Positions 37,937-46,403 of a DNA stretch of 64,000 bases are shown here, in pieces. The position numbers and the translations under genes are program-made. The DNA lies in assembly GCF_018982885.2 (NCBI RefSeq), contig NZ_CP081848.1:2046001-2110000 (forward strand). Direction: 5' to 3'. Source of the stretch: Polymorphobacter megasporae (GTDB lineage: Bacteria; Pseudomonadota; Alphaproteobacteria; Sphingomonadales; Sphingomonadaceae). The notes beneath the pieces were generated by a model that made no database searches, was not told where the DNA came from, and was given only the letters and a program-made list of their open reading frames with translations. Position 1 is the stretch's first letter. Each line of letters begins with the position of its first letter.

Positions 37937-39300
37937 GGCTTGACCTCATGGGGCGCCTGGCGGGCGCCAAGCAGGAATTGGCTGGCTTCGTCGGGTGCGC
38001 GGAATTGTTCGGTCGGCAGATGGAGCGCCTCGGGCTTCACCGGGTGAACAAGGTGCGGGGTTACGGTGATGACGAGTTCGGTTTCGCTGCGGTCGAAGCG
38101 TGTCGAGCGGAACAGCGCGCCAATGATCGGTAGGCTACCGAGCAGCGGAACCTGCCGGATCGTATCGGCGAAATCGGCACCGATCAGCCCGGCGATTGCG
38201 AAGCTTTCGCCGTCACGCAGTTCGAGCGTGGTCTTCGCCCGCCGGGTGCGCAGCCCCGGGATGACGATGCTGTTGAGCGTGATCGACGCCGCGGGATCGA
38301 TCGCGCTGACTTCGGGCGCGACGACGAGGTTGATCATGCCGTCGGCGAGCACCGTGGGGGTGAAGCCTAGGCTGACGCCAAACTCTTTGAAAGCAACGGT
38401 GATGGTCGCGATCGCTCCGGCGGTTGCAGGCGACGATGCGATTGGCACGGGAAACTCGCCGCCTGCGAGGAACGATGCGGTTTCTCCTGAAAGCGCGACG
38501 AGGTTGGGTTGTGCGAGGGTGGTAACCAGGCCCTTCTGCTCGAGCGCATCGAGGGCAACGTTGATGTTGACCGCGCCTATGCCGAAGCTACCGCCAATCG
38601 TCGCCGTCGAATCGGTGCTCGTGCTGCCGGTCTGCGAGGAGAAGTTGCCGCTGTTCGAGAGCGCCAATGTGCGAATACCGAGCGAGCGCGCCGTGCTCCG
38701 CTGCATTTCCGAGAAACGGACTTCGAGAAGGACTTGCTGCGGTGCGCCAAGGGCGAGGAAGTTGATCGCCTTCCCCGGCGCGAAAACTTCGGCGAGATGC
38801 ATAGCGCGCTCGGCGACGACGGCGTTCGATACGGTCCCTTCCAGCAGGAGTGAATCGCTGGTCGGACGAACGCCGATCTTTTCACCCGGCAGCAACGCCG
38901 CGAGCTGCGTCCGCAGTCCCGCCGCATCCGGGCCGACAGCGAGATCGATCACCGCAACGAGTGTATGACTGCGGTCGTAGACGGTGAGGTTGGTAGTCCC
39001 GATTTTCTTGCCCAGGACATACAGCGTGTCGCCATTCATCGGCAGGATGTCGGCGACCGCCGGGTCGCCGATGAGCACCTGAGCGAACGGGCGGCCAATT
39101 CGGAGCAGCTGGCTCTTGCCCTGGACGACGGCCAACTGCTGACCCGCCAGCCCAGCAAGGCTGGCGACCTGTGCCGTCGCCGACGCCGGTCTAATCGAGG
39201 CGAATACGGCGGCAACAATTAGCGCGAGACACCCCGCTTTATGCTGGCGCCGCGCGGACGCGAGCAGGCTCCGTCGGGCCGGTGAACATGTAACCGGCAT
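37933..39300 (-). CDS. cpaC: Tad pilus outer-membrane secretin CpaC/RcpA
   Basis: 455 residues. A signal segment at about 20-44 is followed by the N-terminal secretin domain (GKSQLLRIGRPFAQVLIGDP, LYVLGKKIGTTNLTVYD). The C-terminal secretin core has VLLEVRFSEMQRSTARSLGI, TLAQPNLVALSGETASFLAGGEFPVP, VSLGFTPTVL and the ending VPLLGSLPIIGALFRSTRF followed by ELVITVTPHLV. It forms the outer-membrane pore for the Flp pilus. Start codon overlaps the cpaB stop by one base. Confidence 0.95.
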   Translation of the reverse strand: MPVTCSPARRSLLASARRQHKAGCLALIVAAVFASIRPASATAQVASLAGLAGQQLAVVQGKSQLLRIGRPFAQVLIGDPAVADILPMNGDTLYVLGKKIGTTNLTVYDRSHTLVAVIDLAVGPDAAGLRTQLAALLPGEKIGVRPTSDSLLLEGTVSNAVVAERAMHLAEVFAPGKAINFLALGAPQQVLLEVRFSEMQRSTARSLGIRTLALSNSGNFSSQTGSTSTDSTATIGGSFGIGAVNINVALDALEQKGLVTTLAQPNLVALSGETASFLAGGEFPVPIASSPATAGAIATITVAFKEFGVSLGFTPTVLADGMINLVVAPEVSAIDPAASITLNSIVIPGLRTRRAKTTLELRDGESFAIAGLIGADFADTIRQVPLLGSLPIIGALFRSTRFDRSETELVITVTPHLVHPVKPEALHLPTEQFRAPDEASQFLLGARQAPHEVKP

Positions 39301-40157
39301 TATTGGCTCCGCGCGATCTGGTAGGTGGCACGGTCGACGCCGCGCACGATTTCGATGCTTGTCCTTGCGGTAGCGACAGGTTCGCGGCGGCTCACGCGGA
39401 CAATCCGGCGCGGAGCATGGTCGGCTGACGAGGTTGCGGGGCTTGCACGCAGATCGCTGACATGGACCGTCGTGATCGGCCCGGAGGCGGCGTTTGCCGG
39501 ATTGCGCAGGACGAGGCTGACAGTGCCGACGGTCTGGGCGAGTGCGAGCTTTTGCGATTGGACCGGACTGATTTCGATCGTCACGGTCTGTGCAACCTCG
39601 GGCTTGTCCTTGGCCTCGTTGGCGTCCTGGTTGACCGCGATCACCCGCACATTCTCGAACAGGACGTCGTTGAACGGCGTGTTGCTTTGCGTCGCTGCCT
39701 GGGTGATGAGAACGTCGACGCGCGCTCCGGGCAGGATAAAGCCGCCGGTGCCGGTGACGTCGGTGACGCGCACCGTGGCAGCACGCATGCCATCGGCGAT
39801 CCTGGGAGCGATGCCGGGGCGCGCAGTGCCGCCGGTCATCCGGCCGGCAAGCAATGGCTCGCCAGCGACCATCGGCAGCATTAACCCGCGGTCTGCAGGG
39901 ATTGCGGCGAGCGACCGGAAACTACCGGCAGGAACACTGTCGGCAGGCCAGTCGATCAGCTTGAGCTTGGTTTTGTCGATCGCAGCCGCGGGCGGGAGGT
40001 CACTCGAGGCGACAACCACCGGGGTAGAACGGGGAGCAATCGCGGCTGTCGCGACGCCGGAACTACCCCCCGTTCCGATGTGGGTACGCATGAGCAGGAC
40101 AGCAAGAAGACCGAGAACGATCGCGCCAATAAGCATGAAAAGCGACCGTTGCGGCAC
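39300..40157 (-). CDS. cpaB: Tad pilus assembly protein CpaB/RcpC
   Basis: 285 residues from GTG 40157. N-terminal membrane anchor (MLIGAIVLGLLAVLLM), then a SAF domain (VVVASSDLPPAAAIDKTKL) and the RcpC domain (GGFILPGARVDVLITQ, VLFENVRVIAVNQDA). It is thought to stabilise the secretin channel. The frame also allows a TTG at 40166, but that codon directly abuts AGGA, whereas the GTG has a spacing of ten bases. It is separated from the upstream flp gene by 139 bases holding a GC-rich hairpin-forming stretch near 40214-40236. Confidence 0.9.
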   Translation of the reverse strand: MPQRSLFMLIGAIVLGLLAVLLMRTHIGTGGSSGVATAAIAPRSTPVVVASSDLPPAAAIDKTKLKLIDWPADSVPAGSFRSLAAIPADRGLMLPMVAGEPLLAGRMTGGTARPGIAPRIADGMRAATVRVTDVTGTGGFILPGARVDVLITQAATQSNTPFNDVLFENVRVIAVNQDANEAKDKPEVAQTVTIEISPVQSQKLALAQTVGTVSLVLRNPANAASGPITTVHVSDLRASPATSSADHAPRRIVRVSRREPVATARTSIEIVRGVDRATYQIARSQ

Positions 40158-40296
40158 TACTGGCAATTCCTGTGGTTAAGCAACAGTAAGCAACTACGCA
40201 CTACATCCATCACCTGCCCTTGCGACAGGGTAGGGCGATGGTCTTCGACAGCCCAAGCGCAGTTTCGACCTGTGCGCGCGGACCGAAGTCTGTCGA

Positions 40297-40476
40297 TTAC
40301 GTCGGAGTGTTGGTCGTGATGACGTTCGACGTGCCGTTCATGGCCCCGGAGATCGACCCCCTGAGGGCAATCGCGGCAACGACGATGCCGCCGCCGATGA
40401 CCGCAAGTATCAGCGCATATTCCGCGGCTGATGCGCCGGACTTGCTGACTCGTACCCGCTTCAAAAGTTTCATCAT
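40297..40476 (-). CDS. Flp-type pilin (second copy)
   Basis: 59 residues from ATG 40476, with GAGGGG upstream. Begins MMKLLKRVRVSKSG, then the mature part ASAAEYALILAVIGGGIVVA. The prepilin site is G followed by ASAAEY, with the Glu and Tyr at mature positions 5 and 6 as in Flp pilins. Nearly identical to the copy at 40640-40819 up to residue 44, with changes in the C-terminal third (GSISGAMNGTSNVITTNTPT). Tandem duplication; the leader sequences are also related. Confidence 0.9.
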   Translation of the reverse strand: MMKLLKRVRVSKSGASAAEYALILAVIGGGIVVAAIALRGSISGAMNGTSNVITTNTPT

Positions 40477-40639
40477 ACTATTACGCCCCTCTACTGACGC
40501 TGTTTCCAGCGCATACTGTAATCCCTCGTTGAAACGACGAGAGTCTGCCCGACGAGCCTCTTTCGATATTGATGAAAGAGGGTTGGTTCGACTGCATGCA
40601 CGTAGCGGGAGATGCCACGTCCAATTCTCATGATCCGTG

Positions 40640-40819
40640 TCAGGTGGGCGTATTGGTCGAGATCAGAGTGGCGGTCTTGTTCATGGAGCCCGAGATCGAA
40701 CCCTTCAGGGCGATAGCGGCGACCACGATACCGCCACCGATGACCGCCAGGATCAAAGCATATTCGGCTGCCGATGCACCGGACTTGCTGACACGGACCC
40801 GCTTCAGGAGCTTCATCAT
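40640..40819 (-). CDS. Flp-type pilin (first copy)
   Basis: 59 residues from ATG 40819 (GAGG nine bases upstream); a longer frame starting at 40843 was rejected. Cationic leader MMKLLKRVRVSKSG, cleavage after G, mature ASAAEYALILAVIGGG, then IALKGSISGSMNKTATLIST. It is the main structural subunit of the Tad pilus or its close paralogue. First gene of the leftward tad arm, just below the AT-rich spacer that carries its promoter. Confidence 0.93.
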   Translation of the reverse strand: MMKLLKRVRVSKSGASAAEYALILAVIGGGIVVAAIALKGSISGSMNKTATLISTNTPT

Positions 40820-41339
40820 AATGTACGCCTCGCTACAGCACACTGTTTGGCAGCGTGTTACAATGCCCGCACCGGAATTGGTGCAAGCGACGCGGGTCGG
40901 CGAGAATCCTATGCTGCAGGCCAGTCGATTGAAAGCGTTCTGTTCTGCAACACCGAGGATCGTGAGAATTCCCTGTTACCCACTGCCAACTCGGCTGAAA
41001 GCGATAGAGGCCGCAACAGTTTTTTTATTGCTACAAATTAACCAGATTAAATAGTTAATGCGCGTTCCTCAATTTCTACCAAGGAGAAGCGACCAATGCG
41101 GATCAGTTTGCCAGCGATGGTGTTAACTAAAAAATCGTCACATCGGTATCAGTTCATTGAGGAAATGACTGATGCGACTGGAATATACCGATCGTTCACC
41201 GGCCTAATGATCGCTTCGTTATCGCGAATCACCATGCATAGTTTGTATGATTTCGTACAAAGCATACGGTACTTAAGACAGTGATGCGAGGCATAACTGT
41301 ATAGTAACAAATTGCCGATACGCCTGCAGCAGGAGTTGT
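40820..41339. other. AT-rich divergent control region of the two tad arms
   Basis: 520 bases between the flp pilin (leftward) and the tadG-like gene (rightward), clearly richer in A and T than its surroundings, especially 41010-41100 and 41210-41310. It must hold the promoters of both arms. No inverted repeat long enough to call an operator was recognised. One short frame with a strong ribosome site (41096-41284) lies inside. Confidence 0.6.
41096..41284 (+). CDS. Possible 62-residue protein in the tad spacer
   Basis: Frame with AAGGAG at a spacing of nine bases before ATG 41096, the best ribosome site in this spacer. The product is unremarkable in composition, with no signal peptide or membrane helix and no family I recognise (contains FIEEMTDATGIYRSFTGLMI). 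Codon use is AT-rich, unlike the neighbouring genes, which argues either for a recently acquired gene or for non-coding DNA. Ends 55 bases before the tadG-like gene. Confidence 0.25.
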   Translation: MRISLPAMVLTKKSSHRYQFIEEMTDATGIYRSFTGLMIASLSRITMHSLYDFVQSIRYLRQ

Positions 41340-43580
41340 ATGCGTTTTGTCGAGTTTTTGGCCGGGCTGTTTGCCCAGCGCCGGGGTGCTGTTAGCCTAC
41401 TGGCCGCGCTAACGCTGCCCTGCCTCATCGGTACCGCAGGTCTTGTCGTCGAATATGGGCACGGTGTCCTCGAGAAGGTCGAGAACCAGCGCGTTGCAGA
41501 CCTGAGTGCTTATGCCGGTGCCGTCGCCTATAATGCGGCGACGTCGGCCTCGACCGCGACGACCGCGATGACCAGTGCGGCGCAGGCGGTCGCGGTTCTC
41601 AACGGCATTCCTGCGGCAAAGGTGACGGCTGCGATCGTGCCGTCACCGACGGGCGCCGCGAACACCAATGCGGTTCGAGTGACGGTCACGACGAGCGTGC
41701 CCTTGATCTTCGCGCGGCTGGTCGGATCGTCGGCGACGCTCGCGGTGCCGGCACAGGCGTATGCCGAACTTCGCCCGTCGGTCGGCTCGTGCATCCTCGC
41801 GCTGTCGCCGAGCGCGGGCGGTGTTTCGCTGACCGGCGGGACGAAGGTGACCGCGACAGGGTGCGTTATCGCGTCGGATGCCGCGGTTTCGGTGCCGTGC
41901 GGAACCGGGATCAAGAGCGCCGGGGTCAGCTACAATACGACGTTGACCCAGGGCTGTCCGGGTGGTGTTCTCGGCCCCGACGGCACTGCGGCGACGGTGG
42001 TGATTGCCAAGAAGAGCACGCCCGATCCGCTTGCCAGTAATGCCGATATCGCGGCGGCGCGAGGACGGCTGACGACGGCCGGGGCGCTGGTGGCACCGGC
42101 TAGTCCGGCCGCACCGGTTGTTGCCACGCCAACGGGAACGTTCAAGGACATCGACCTTGCTTATAACCCCTCGTCGACCCAGACGCAGGCGATCGCGCTG
42201 GGCTGTACCGCGAGCCAGTCGGGGTCGACATGGACGCTGACGTGTCCGTCGGGACCGCATAATTTCAACGCCTTCACCGTTGGCGGCGGGCTATCGGTGG
42301 CCTTCGCCGGATCGGCGGGGACGACGTATAATTTCGCCCAGCCGGTGACCACGGGGGCGTCGATGAACTTCGGCCCGGGCACCTTCACCTTCATGCAGGG
42401 GCTGACGATCGGCTATGGCGGGGCGAGCTTCGGCAGCGGGACGCTCAACGTCATCGGGACGCTGGCGACAACGGCGGCGGTGACGGGTGCCCAGTCGACG
42501 ATCGCGGTGACTGGTGACTTCACCGTCAGCACCAGCATCACGTTGAACGCGCTAACCTCGCTCAAGGTCGGGGGGCTGCTCAACGTCGGCACCTATGGGA
42601 CGATGACCTTCGGCAGCAGCTCGGCACCACTGAGCGCGACGCTCACCGGGGGCCTTCAGACCGCGGGCAGCGCAGTCGTCACCTTTGCCGCCGGGTCGTT
42701 CAGCATAGGGCGGATGACAGCGGCGAACGACGGCGCGCAATATAGTTTCTACAGCGGTGCGGCTTCGACGATCTTCGGTGGACCGAGCAGTTTCGCGCTC
42801 AACTCGGGGCTCGACGTCAAAGGCGGGTCGACCCTGATCCTCGGCAATGCCGGGACCGACAACAGCTTCCGGATCGGGCCGTCGTACGTCGGTTCAGGCC
42901 CGGTCTACAGCAATGCCATCCTCGTCGGCGGCGGCTCGACCTTCAAGATGGGCGATGCCACGGGCACGAACAGCGTGTTCGAGATTGGCGGCAGCTTCAA
43001 CATCGCCAGCGGCGGCGGGAGCTGCACCGTCGTCTCCGCGGCGGCGCAGCACGACATCAAGGGCAGCCTGCTGACCGCCGGTGCAACGGTCCTCGGCGCA
43101 GGGGTGTATACCGTCTACGGCTCGGTCGGGATCGGCGCGAACGGCGGCGGCGACGTCACCTGCAACGGCGCGACGACCGGGCTGCTCGCCAACAATGTCA
43201 GCCTCATCGTCGGCGGGAACGGCGCGGCACTAACGGGGACCTGTGCCGGCCAATCCTTTTGTGTCGCGGCGGGTTATGCCAACGTCATCCTGTCGGCCCC
43301 GACTACCGGGGCAACCGCCAAGATGGCGATCATCGGCCCGGCTTCGCTGACCGGAGGCGCCTTTTTTACCGAGGGATCGAGCGGCACGACGCTGAGCGGA
43401 CTGGTCTATTTCCCGGTCGGCAGCGTCCGCCTCGACGGCGCGGCGAGCGTCGGCAACGCCACCGGGCAGTGCCTGCAGCTGATCGGCAAGGAAGTGCTGC
43501 TCAACGGCGGCTCGACGCTGGCGTCGACCTGCATTGCGGGGAACTCGAGCGGCAGCGGCTCGGTGGTGCTCGTCCAGTGA
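41340..43580 (+). CDS. TadG-like pilus protein with long beta-rich passenger
   Basis: 746 residues; AGGAG before ATG. The N-terminal 145 residues are a TadE/G-like module: a membrane helix (RRGAVSLLAALTLPCLIGTA) and a following helical stretch (VENQRVADLSAYAGAVAYNA). The prepilin-type Glu at position 5 is missing, so it is probably not cleaved. The remaining 600 residues are Gly, Ser, Thr and Ala-rich with repeated short beta strands (GGLSVAFAGSAGTTYNF and similar) and paired Cys, with no von Willebrand A domain as in classic TadG. Probably a cell-surface or pilus-associated adhesin. Overlaps the next gene by four bases (GTGA). Confidence 0.78.
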   Translation: MRFVEFLAGLFAQRRGAVSLLAALTLPCLIGTAGLVVEYGHGVLEKVENQRVADLSAYAGAVAYNAATSASTATTAMTSAAQAVAVLNGIPAAKVTAAIVPSPTGAANTNAVRVTVTTSVPLIFARLVGSSATLAVPAQAYAELRPSVGSCILALSPSAGGVSLTGGTKVTATGCVIASDAAVSVPCGTGIKSAGVSYNTTLTQGCPGGVLGPDGTAATVVIAKKSTPDPLASNADIAAARGRLTTAGALVAPASPAAPVVATPTGTFKDIDLAYNPSSTQTQAIALGCTASQSGSTWTLTCPSGPHNFNAFTVGGGLSVAFAGSAGTTYNFAQPVTTGASMNFGPGTFTFMQGLTIGYGGASFGSGTLNVIGTLATTAAVTGAQSTIAVTGDFTVSTSITLNALTSLKVGGLLNVGTYGTMTFGSSSAPLSATLTGGLQTAGSAVVTFAAGSFSIGRMTAANDGAQYSFYSGAASTIFGGPSSFALNSGLDVKGGSTLILGNAGTDNSFRIGPSYVGSGPVYSNAILVGGGSTFKMGDATGTNSVFEIGGSFNIASGGGSCTVVSAAAQHDIKGSLLTAGATVLGAGVYTVYGSVGIGANGGGDVTCNGATTGLLANNVSLIVGGNGAALTGTCAGQSFCVAAGYANVILSAPTTGATAKMAIIGPASLTGGAFFTEGSSGTTLSGLVYFPVGSVRLDGAASVGNATGQCLQLIGKEVLLNGGSTLASTCIAGNSSGSGSVVLVQ

Positions 43581-44128
43581 GACGGCGCTCCGTCCTTGGC
43601 GATCGGCGCGGGGCCAGCGCGGTCGAATTCGCGATCATTGCGCCGGTGTTCGCCCTGCTGTTTGCCGGGACGCTCGACATCGGCGCGGTCCTGCTCAAGC
43701 GGTTCCAGCTCGACAACACGCTGTCGGCGGCGGCCAATTATGCGCTGGTCAGCCAGGCGAACGTCTCGAGCGCCAAGGGCGCGGCGCTGGCGACCGCGCT
43801 GGCCAGCATCGTCTCGGGATCGGGCACGACGCACTATGCCGATGCGGCGGTGGTGGTGAACGACGGCCCGAGCCAGAAGGTCGTGCTCGGCGTCGCGCTG
43901 GCTCCGTCCGGCTCCGCGAGCAACGCCGACCAATGCTATTGCCCGACAGCGACGCCAACGCTCGTCTGGGGCTCGCCTGTCACCTGCGGTAACGCCTGTC
44001 CGAGCGGTCTGCGCGCCGGTAAGTTCGTCCAGATCCAGGCGTCGCGGGCGCACACGCCGCTGTTCTCGGGCTATGGCATCGTCAAGAGCGGGACGGTTAG
44101 CGTCAGCACGCTGGTGCAGACCGGATGA
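43577..44128 (+). CDS. TadE-like pseudopilin (first)
   Basis: 183 residues from GTG 43577, overlapping the previous stop by four bases. N-terminus RRRSVLGDRRG then ASAVEFAIIAPVFALLFAGT: a prepilin site after G with Glu at mature position 5, as in TadE. The rest is a soluble domain with several Cys (CYCPTAT, CGNACPSG), possibly disulfide-linked in the periplasm. Its stop overlaps the next TadE gene by four bases. Confidence 0.88.
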   Translation: MRRRSVLGDRRGASAVEFAIIAPVFALLFAGTLDIGAVLLKRFQLDNTLSAAANYALVSQANVSSAKGAALATALASIVSGSGTTHYADAAVVVNDGPSQKVVLGVALAPSGSASNADQCYCPTATPTLVWGSPVTCGNACPSGLRAGKFVQIQASRAHTPLFSGYGIVKSGTVSVSTLVQTG

Positions 44129-44583
44129 CGCGAATGTCGTCGCCTGCTGCTGCGGCCCGTCGATCGCGCGGTGTCCGGTCGGGGTCGAGTGCGGTCGAGT
44201 TCGCGCTCGTTCTGGTGCCGCTGATGATGCTGCTCTTCGGCGGGATCGAGTTCGGGCGGCTGCTATGGACGCGCAATGCGATGCAGCAGACTGCCGTCGC
44301 CACCGCGCGGTGCCTCGGGGTTCACCAGAGCCAATGTGCAACCGGCGGCGTTCCCAACGTGACCAAGGCCGTGACTTTTGCCCAGACCAACGCGCTCGGC
44401 TTGAGCGTCGCGATCCCGGCGGCGGGCGTTGCCGTGACTGCGAGCGGGTCCTGCGGCGGCCAGACCGGCTTCGCCCTTGTCACGCTGACTTTGACGTTTC
44501 GCACAGCCGTGCCGAAGTTATTGACATCGCTCGGTGCGAACCCGGTCCTGGTAACAAATGCATGCTTTCCGAACCAGACGTGA
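44125..44583 (+). CDS. TadE-like pseudopilin (second)
   Basis: 152 residues from ATG 44125, coupled to the previous gene. Prepilin site G then SSAVEFALVLVPLMMLLFGG, Glu at mature position 5, followed by FGRLLWTRNAMQQTAVATAR, the conserved TadE helix. The Cys residues are in the C-terminal half. Last gene of the rightward tad arm; followed by a 578-base spacer with repeats. No obvious terminator after the stop. Confidence 0.88.
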   Translation: MTRMSSPAAAARRSRGVRSGSSAVEFALVLVPLMMLLFGGIEFGRLLWTRNAMQQTAVATARCLGVHQSQCATGGVPNVTKAVTFAQTNALGLSVAIPAAGVAVTASGSCGGQTGFALVTLTLTFRTAVPKLLTSLGANPVLVTNACFPNQT

Positions 44584-44741
44584 GAAGGTAAGGCTGAACC
44601 GGAATGGCGTCTTTTGAGCCGCGCCGTGATTGCGATTGAGCTGCTAATTGAAGATGGCGACCCTCATTGCGGGTTGAAAGGTCACACGAAGTTCACGGTA
44701 TTGAACGTTGATTCGCACGTGCAGCTTTATGCTCGCGCGCT

Positions 44742-44867
44742 GCTTCCCCTCCCCTTGGAGGGGCGAGAGACGTCGCGCTTGCGACGGCCCGGGGGTGGCG
44801 AGTTCTCGGAGGGATAGTTTGCGGCGACTGCCCCACCACCGACCCCTTCCCGAAAGGGGAGGGGAGC
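44742..44867. repeat. MITE-like or REP-like element with CCCCTCCCCTT ends
   Basis: About 126 bases bounded by GCTTCCCCTCCCCTT at 44742-44756 and its near-perfect inverse at 44854-44867 (one base shorter). Further inward are GGGGGTGGCG and its partial inverse CCCCACCACC. The layout is that of a small mobile or palindromic repeat. A related GC-rich stretch lies at 52365-52410. Confidence 0.5.
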
Positions 44868-45073
44868 AGGAAAGGCAGCGCAGTTGGGTCACTCGTCCCG
44901 ACCAACAATGAGAAAGAGCGCGTTGCCGAACCAACGCGGCTCGACTCGAAGCTCCAATCATATCGCTTTGACGCCCCTGTAGGACAGCAGTGTTTGCACC
45001 GGCCGCTGCTGCAAGAACCGCTGCCTCGCGTGCCCGGGCATCGAGCGCCTATTTATACAACGAGCATCATCCT

Positions 45074-45131
45074 CGCGAAGGCGGGGACCCATCACCACGG
45101 ACAGTTGGGGTGATGGGTCCCCGCCTTCGCG
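45074..45131. repeat. Perfect 23-base inverted repeat (intergenic palindromic element)
   Basis: Arms 45074-45096 and 45109-45131 are exact inverse complements, separated by a 12-base loop. The arms contain GCGAAGGCGGGGACCCAT, a type of palindrome widespread between genes in sphingomonads as I remember it. It lies about 30 bases after the stop of the leftward PLP-enzyme gene, so it may also act as its transcription end, though no T-run follows. Confidence 0.65.
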
Positions 45132-45161
45132 GGAATGACGATAACGGCAAACAATACTGCT

Positions 45162-46403
45162 TTAGCGCCGCATCCCCGCCAGCGTCGCGATCGTCCGGTC
45201 GACTTCTTCGGCGGTCGAATAATGCGCCAGTCCGAGGCGGACGAGGCCGCCGCTCTGCGCCAGACCGAGACGCGCGATGACTTCGACTGCGTAGAAATCG
45301 CCCGACCAGCCGCAGATGCCCTCGGCGGCGAGGTGGGCGGCGATCGCGTCGGGCTCGATGCCGTCGATGGTGAAGGCAAAGGTCGGGACGCGCCCGGCCA
45401 TCGTCGGCGGACCGTACAGCCGAAGGCCTTCGATCGTCGCGAGGCCGGCGAGGAAGCGCTCGCCGAGGCTGGCCTCGTACGCCGCGATTGCCGCCATCGC
45501 CGCGCGGAGGCGCGACCGCCGGTCGTTGCTGCGGTCGCCGATCTCGCCGCCGAGCCAGTCGAGATAGTCGATCGTTCCCGCAACCGCCGCCTGACCCTCG
45601 AACGACGGCGTCCCGGTCTCGAAGCGCGACGCCGCGGGGAGCGATTTCGCCGGGCGGACCTTGTATGCCGCGATCGTCTCGAGCAGCGCGGCGCGGCCCC
45701 ACAGCACGCCCTGGTGCGGGCCGAAAAACTTGTACGGCGAGCAGACGAGCAGGTCGGCGCCGAGTGCGGCGACGTCGGTCGCGACGTGCGGGACGAGCTG
45801 GACCGCGTCGACGAAGATCAGCGCCGCCGAATGTGCGCGGACGATGCGGACGATCTCGGCGATGTCGTTGAGCGTTCCCAAGGCGTTGCTCGCGCCGCCG
45901 ACCGCGACAAGGCGGGTCCTCTCCCCGAGCAAGCCGGGGAGCGCGGCGAGGTCGAGGACTCCTGTCGCGGGGTCGAAGTCGATCCAGCGCACCGTCATCC
46001 CGCAATCGTCGGCGACGCGCAGCCACGGCGAGACGTTGGCGTCGTGGTCGAGGCGGGTGACGACCAGCTCGTCGCCAGCCTGCCAGTCTTGCGCCAGCGC
46101 CCGCGAAACCGCGAAGGTCAGCGACGTCATGTTCGGCCCGAAGGCGATCTCGTCCGGATCGGCACCGATCAGGTCGGCCATCGCCGCGTGTGCTGCCGCG
46201 CTCGTCCGGTCGGTGTCGACCGAACTGGCGAAGCTGCCCCCGGAGTTGGCGGTCCCCCGTTCGAGGTGCGCGACCATCGCCGCGATTGCGGGGGCGCAGA
46301 CCTGGGTGCCCCCGGGAGCGTCGAAATAGACGCGGGAGCGCCCTTGGTCGGTCGCGGCGAGCGCGGGGAAGCGGGCGCGGACGGCGTCGATCGGGAAGCT
46401 CAT
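45162..46403 (-). CDS. Cysteine desulfurase-like class V aminotransferase
   Basis: 413 residues from ATG 46403. PLP enzyme of the class V (SufS/CsdA-like) fold: N-terminal YFDAPGGTQV, the phosphate-binding part, VDAVQLVPH with the Asp that pairs with the PLP nitrogen, and CSPYKFFGPHQGVLWG with the Schiff-base Lys225. It ends LVRLGLAHYSTAEEVDRTI. This matches the stand-alone cysteine desulfurase-like subgroup rather than the Isc or Suf enzymes; the true substrate is unknown. Coupled by an ATGA overlap to the upstream exported protein gene. A much longer frame above the ATG is spurious. Confidence 0.87.
   Translation of the reverse strand: MSFPIDAVRARFPALAATDQGRSRVYFDAPGGTQVCAPAIAAMVAHLERGTANSGGSFASSVDTDRTSAAAHAAMADLIGADPDEIAFGPNMTSLTFAVSRALAQDWQAGDELVVTRLDHDANVSPWLRVADDCGMTVRWIDFDPATGVLDLAALPGLLGERTRLVAVGGASNALGTLNDIAEIVRIVRAHSAALIFVDAVQLVPHVATDVAALGADLLVCSPYKFFGPHQGVLWGRAALLETIAAYKVRPAKSLPAASRFETGTPSFEGQAAVAGTIDYLDWLGGEIGDRSNDRRSRLRAAMAAIAAYEASLGERFLAGLATIEGLRLYGPPTMAGRVPTFAFTIDGIEPDAIAAHLAAEGICGWSGDFYAVEVIARLGLAQSGGLVRLGLAHYSTAEEVDRTIATLAGMRR

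Larger units (their letters stand above)
44584..45161. other. Gene-free spacer with repeat elements
   Basis: 578 bases between the tad locus and the PLP-enzyme gene. It contains a short element with terminal inverted repeats (44742-44867) and a perfect long palindrome (45074-45131). Frames within it cross these elements and have no ribosome site. Nothing else was recognised. Confidence 0.7.

Noticed and set aside
40214-40236. Hairpin-forming stretch between flp and cpaB
   Set aside because: One mismatch in a seven-base stem and no T-run on the minus strand; could attenuate transcription but too weak to call a terminator.
44614-44817. 67-codon frame after the second TadE gene
   Set aside because: Runs into the inverted-repeat element at 44742, no ribosome site and no recognisable composition.
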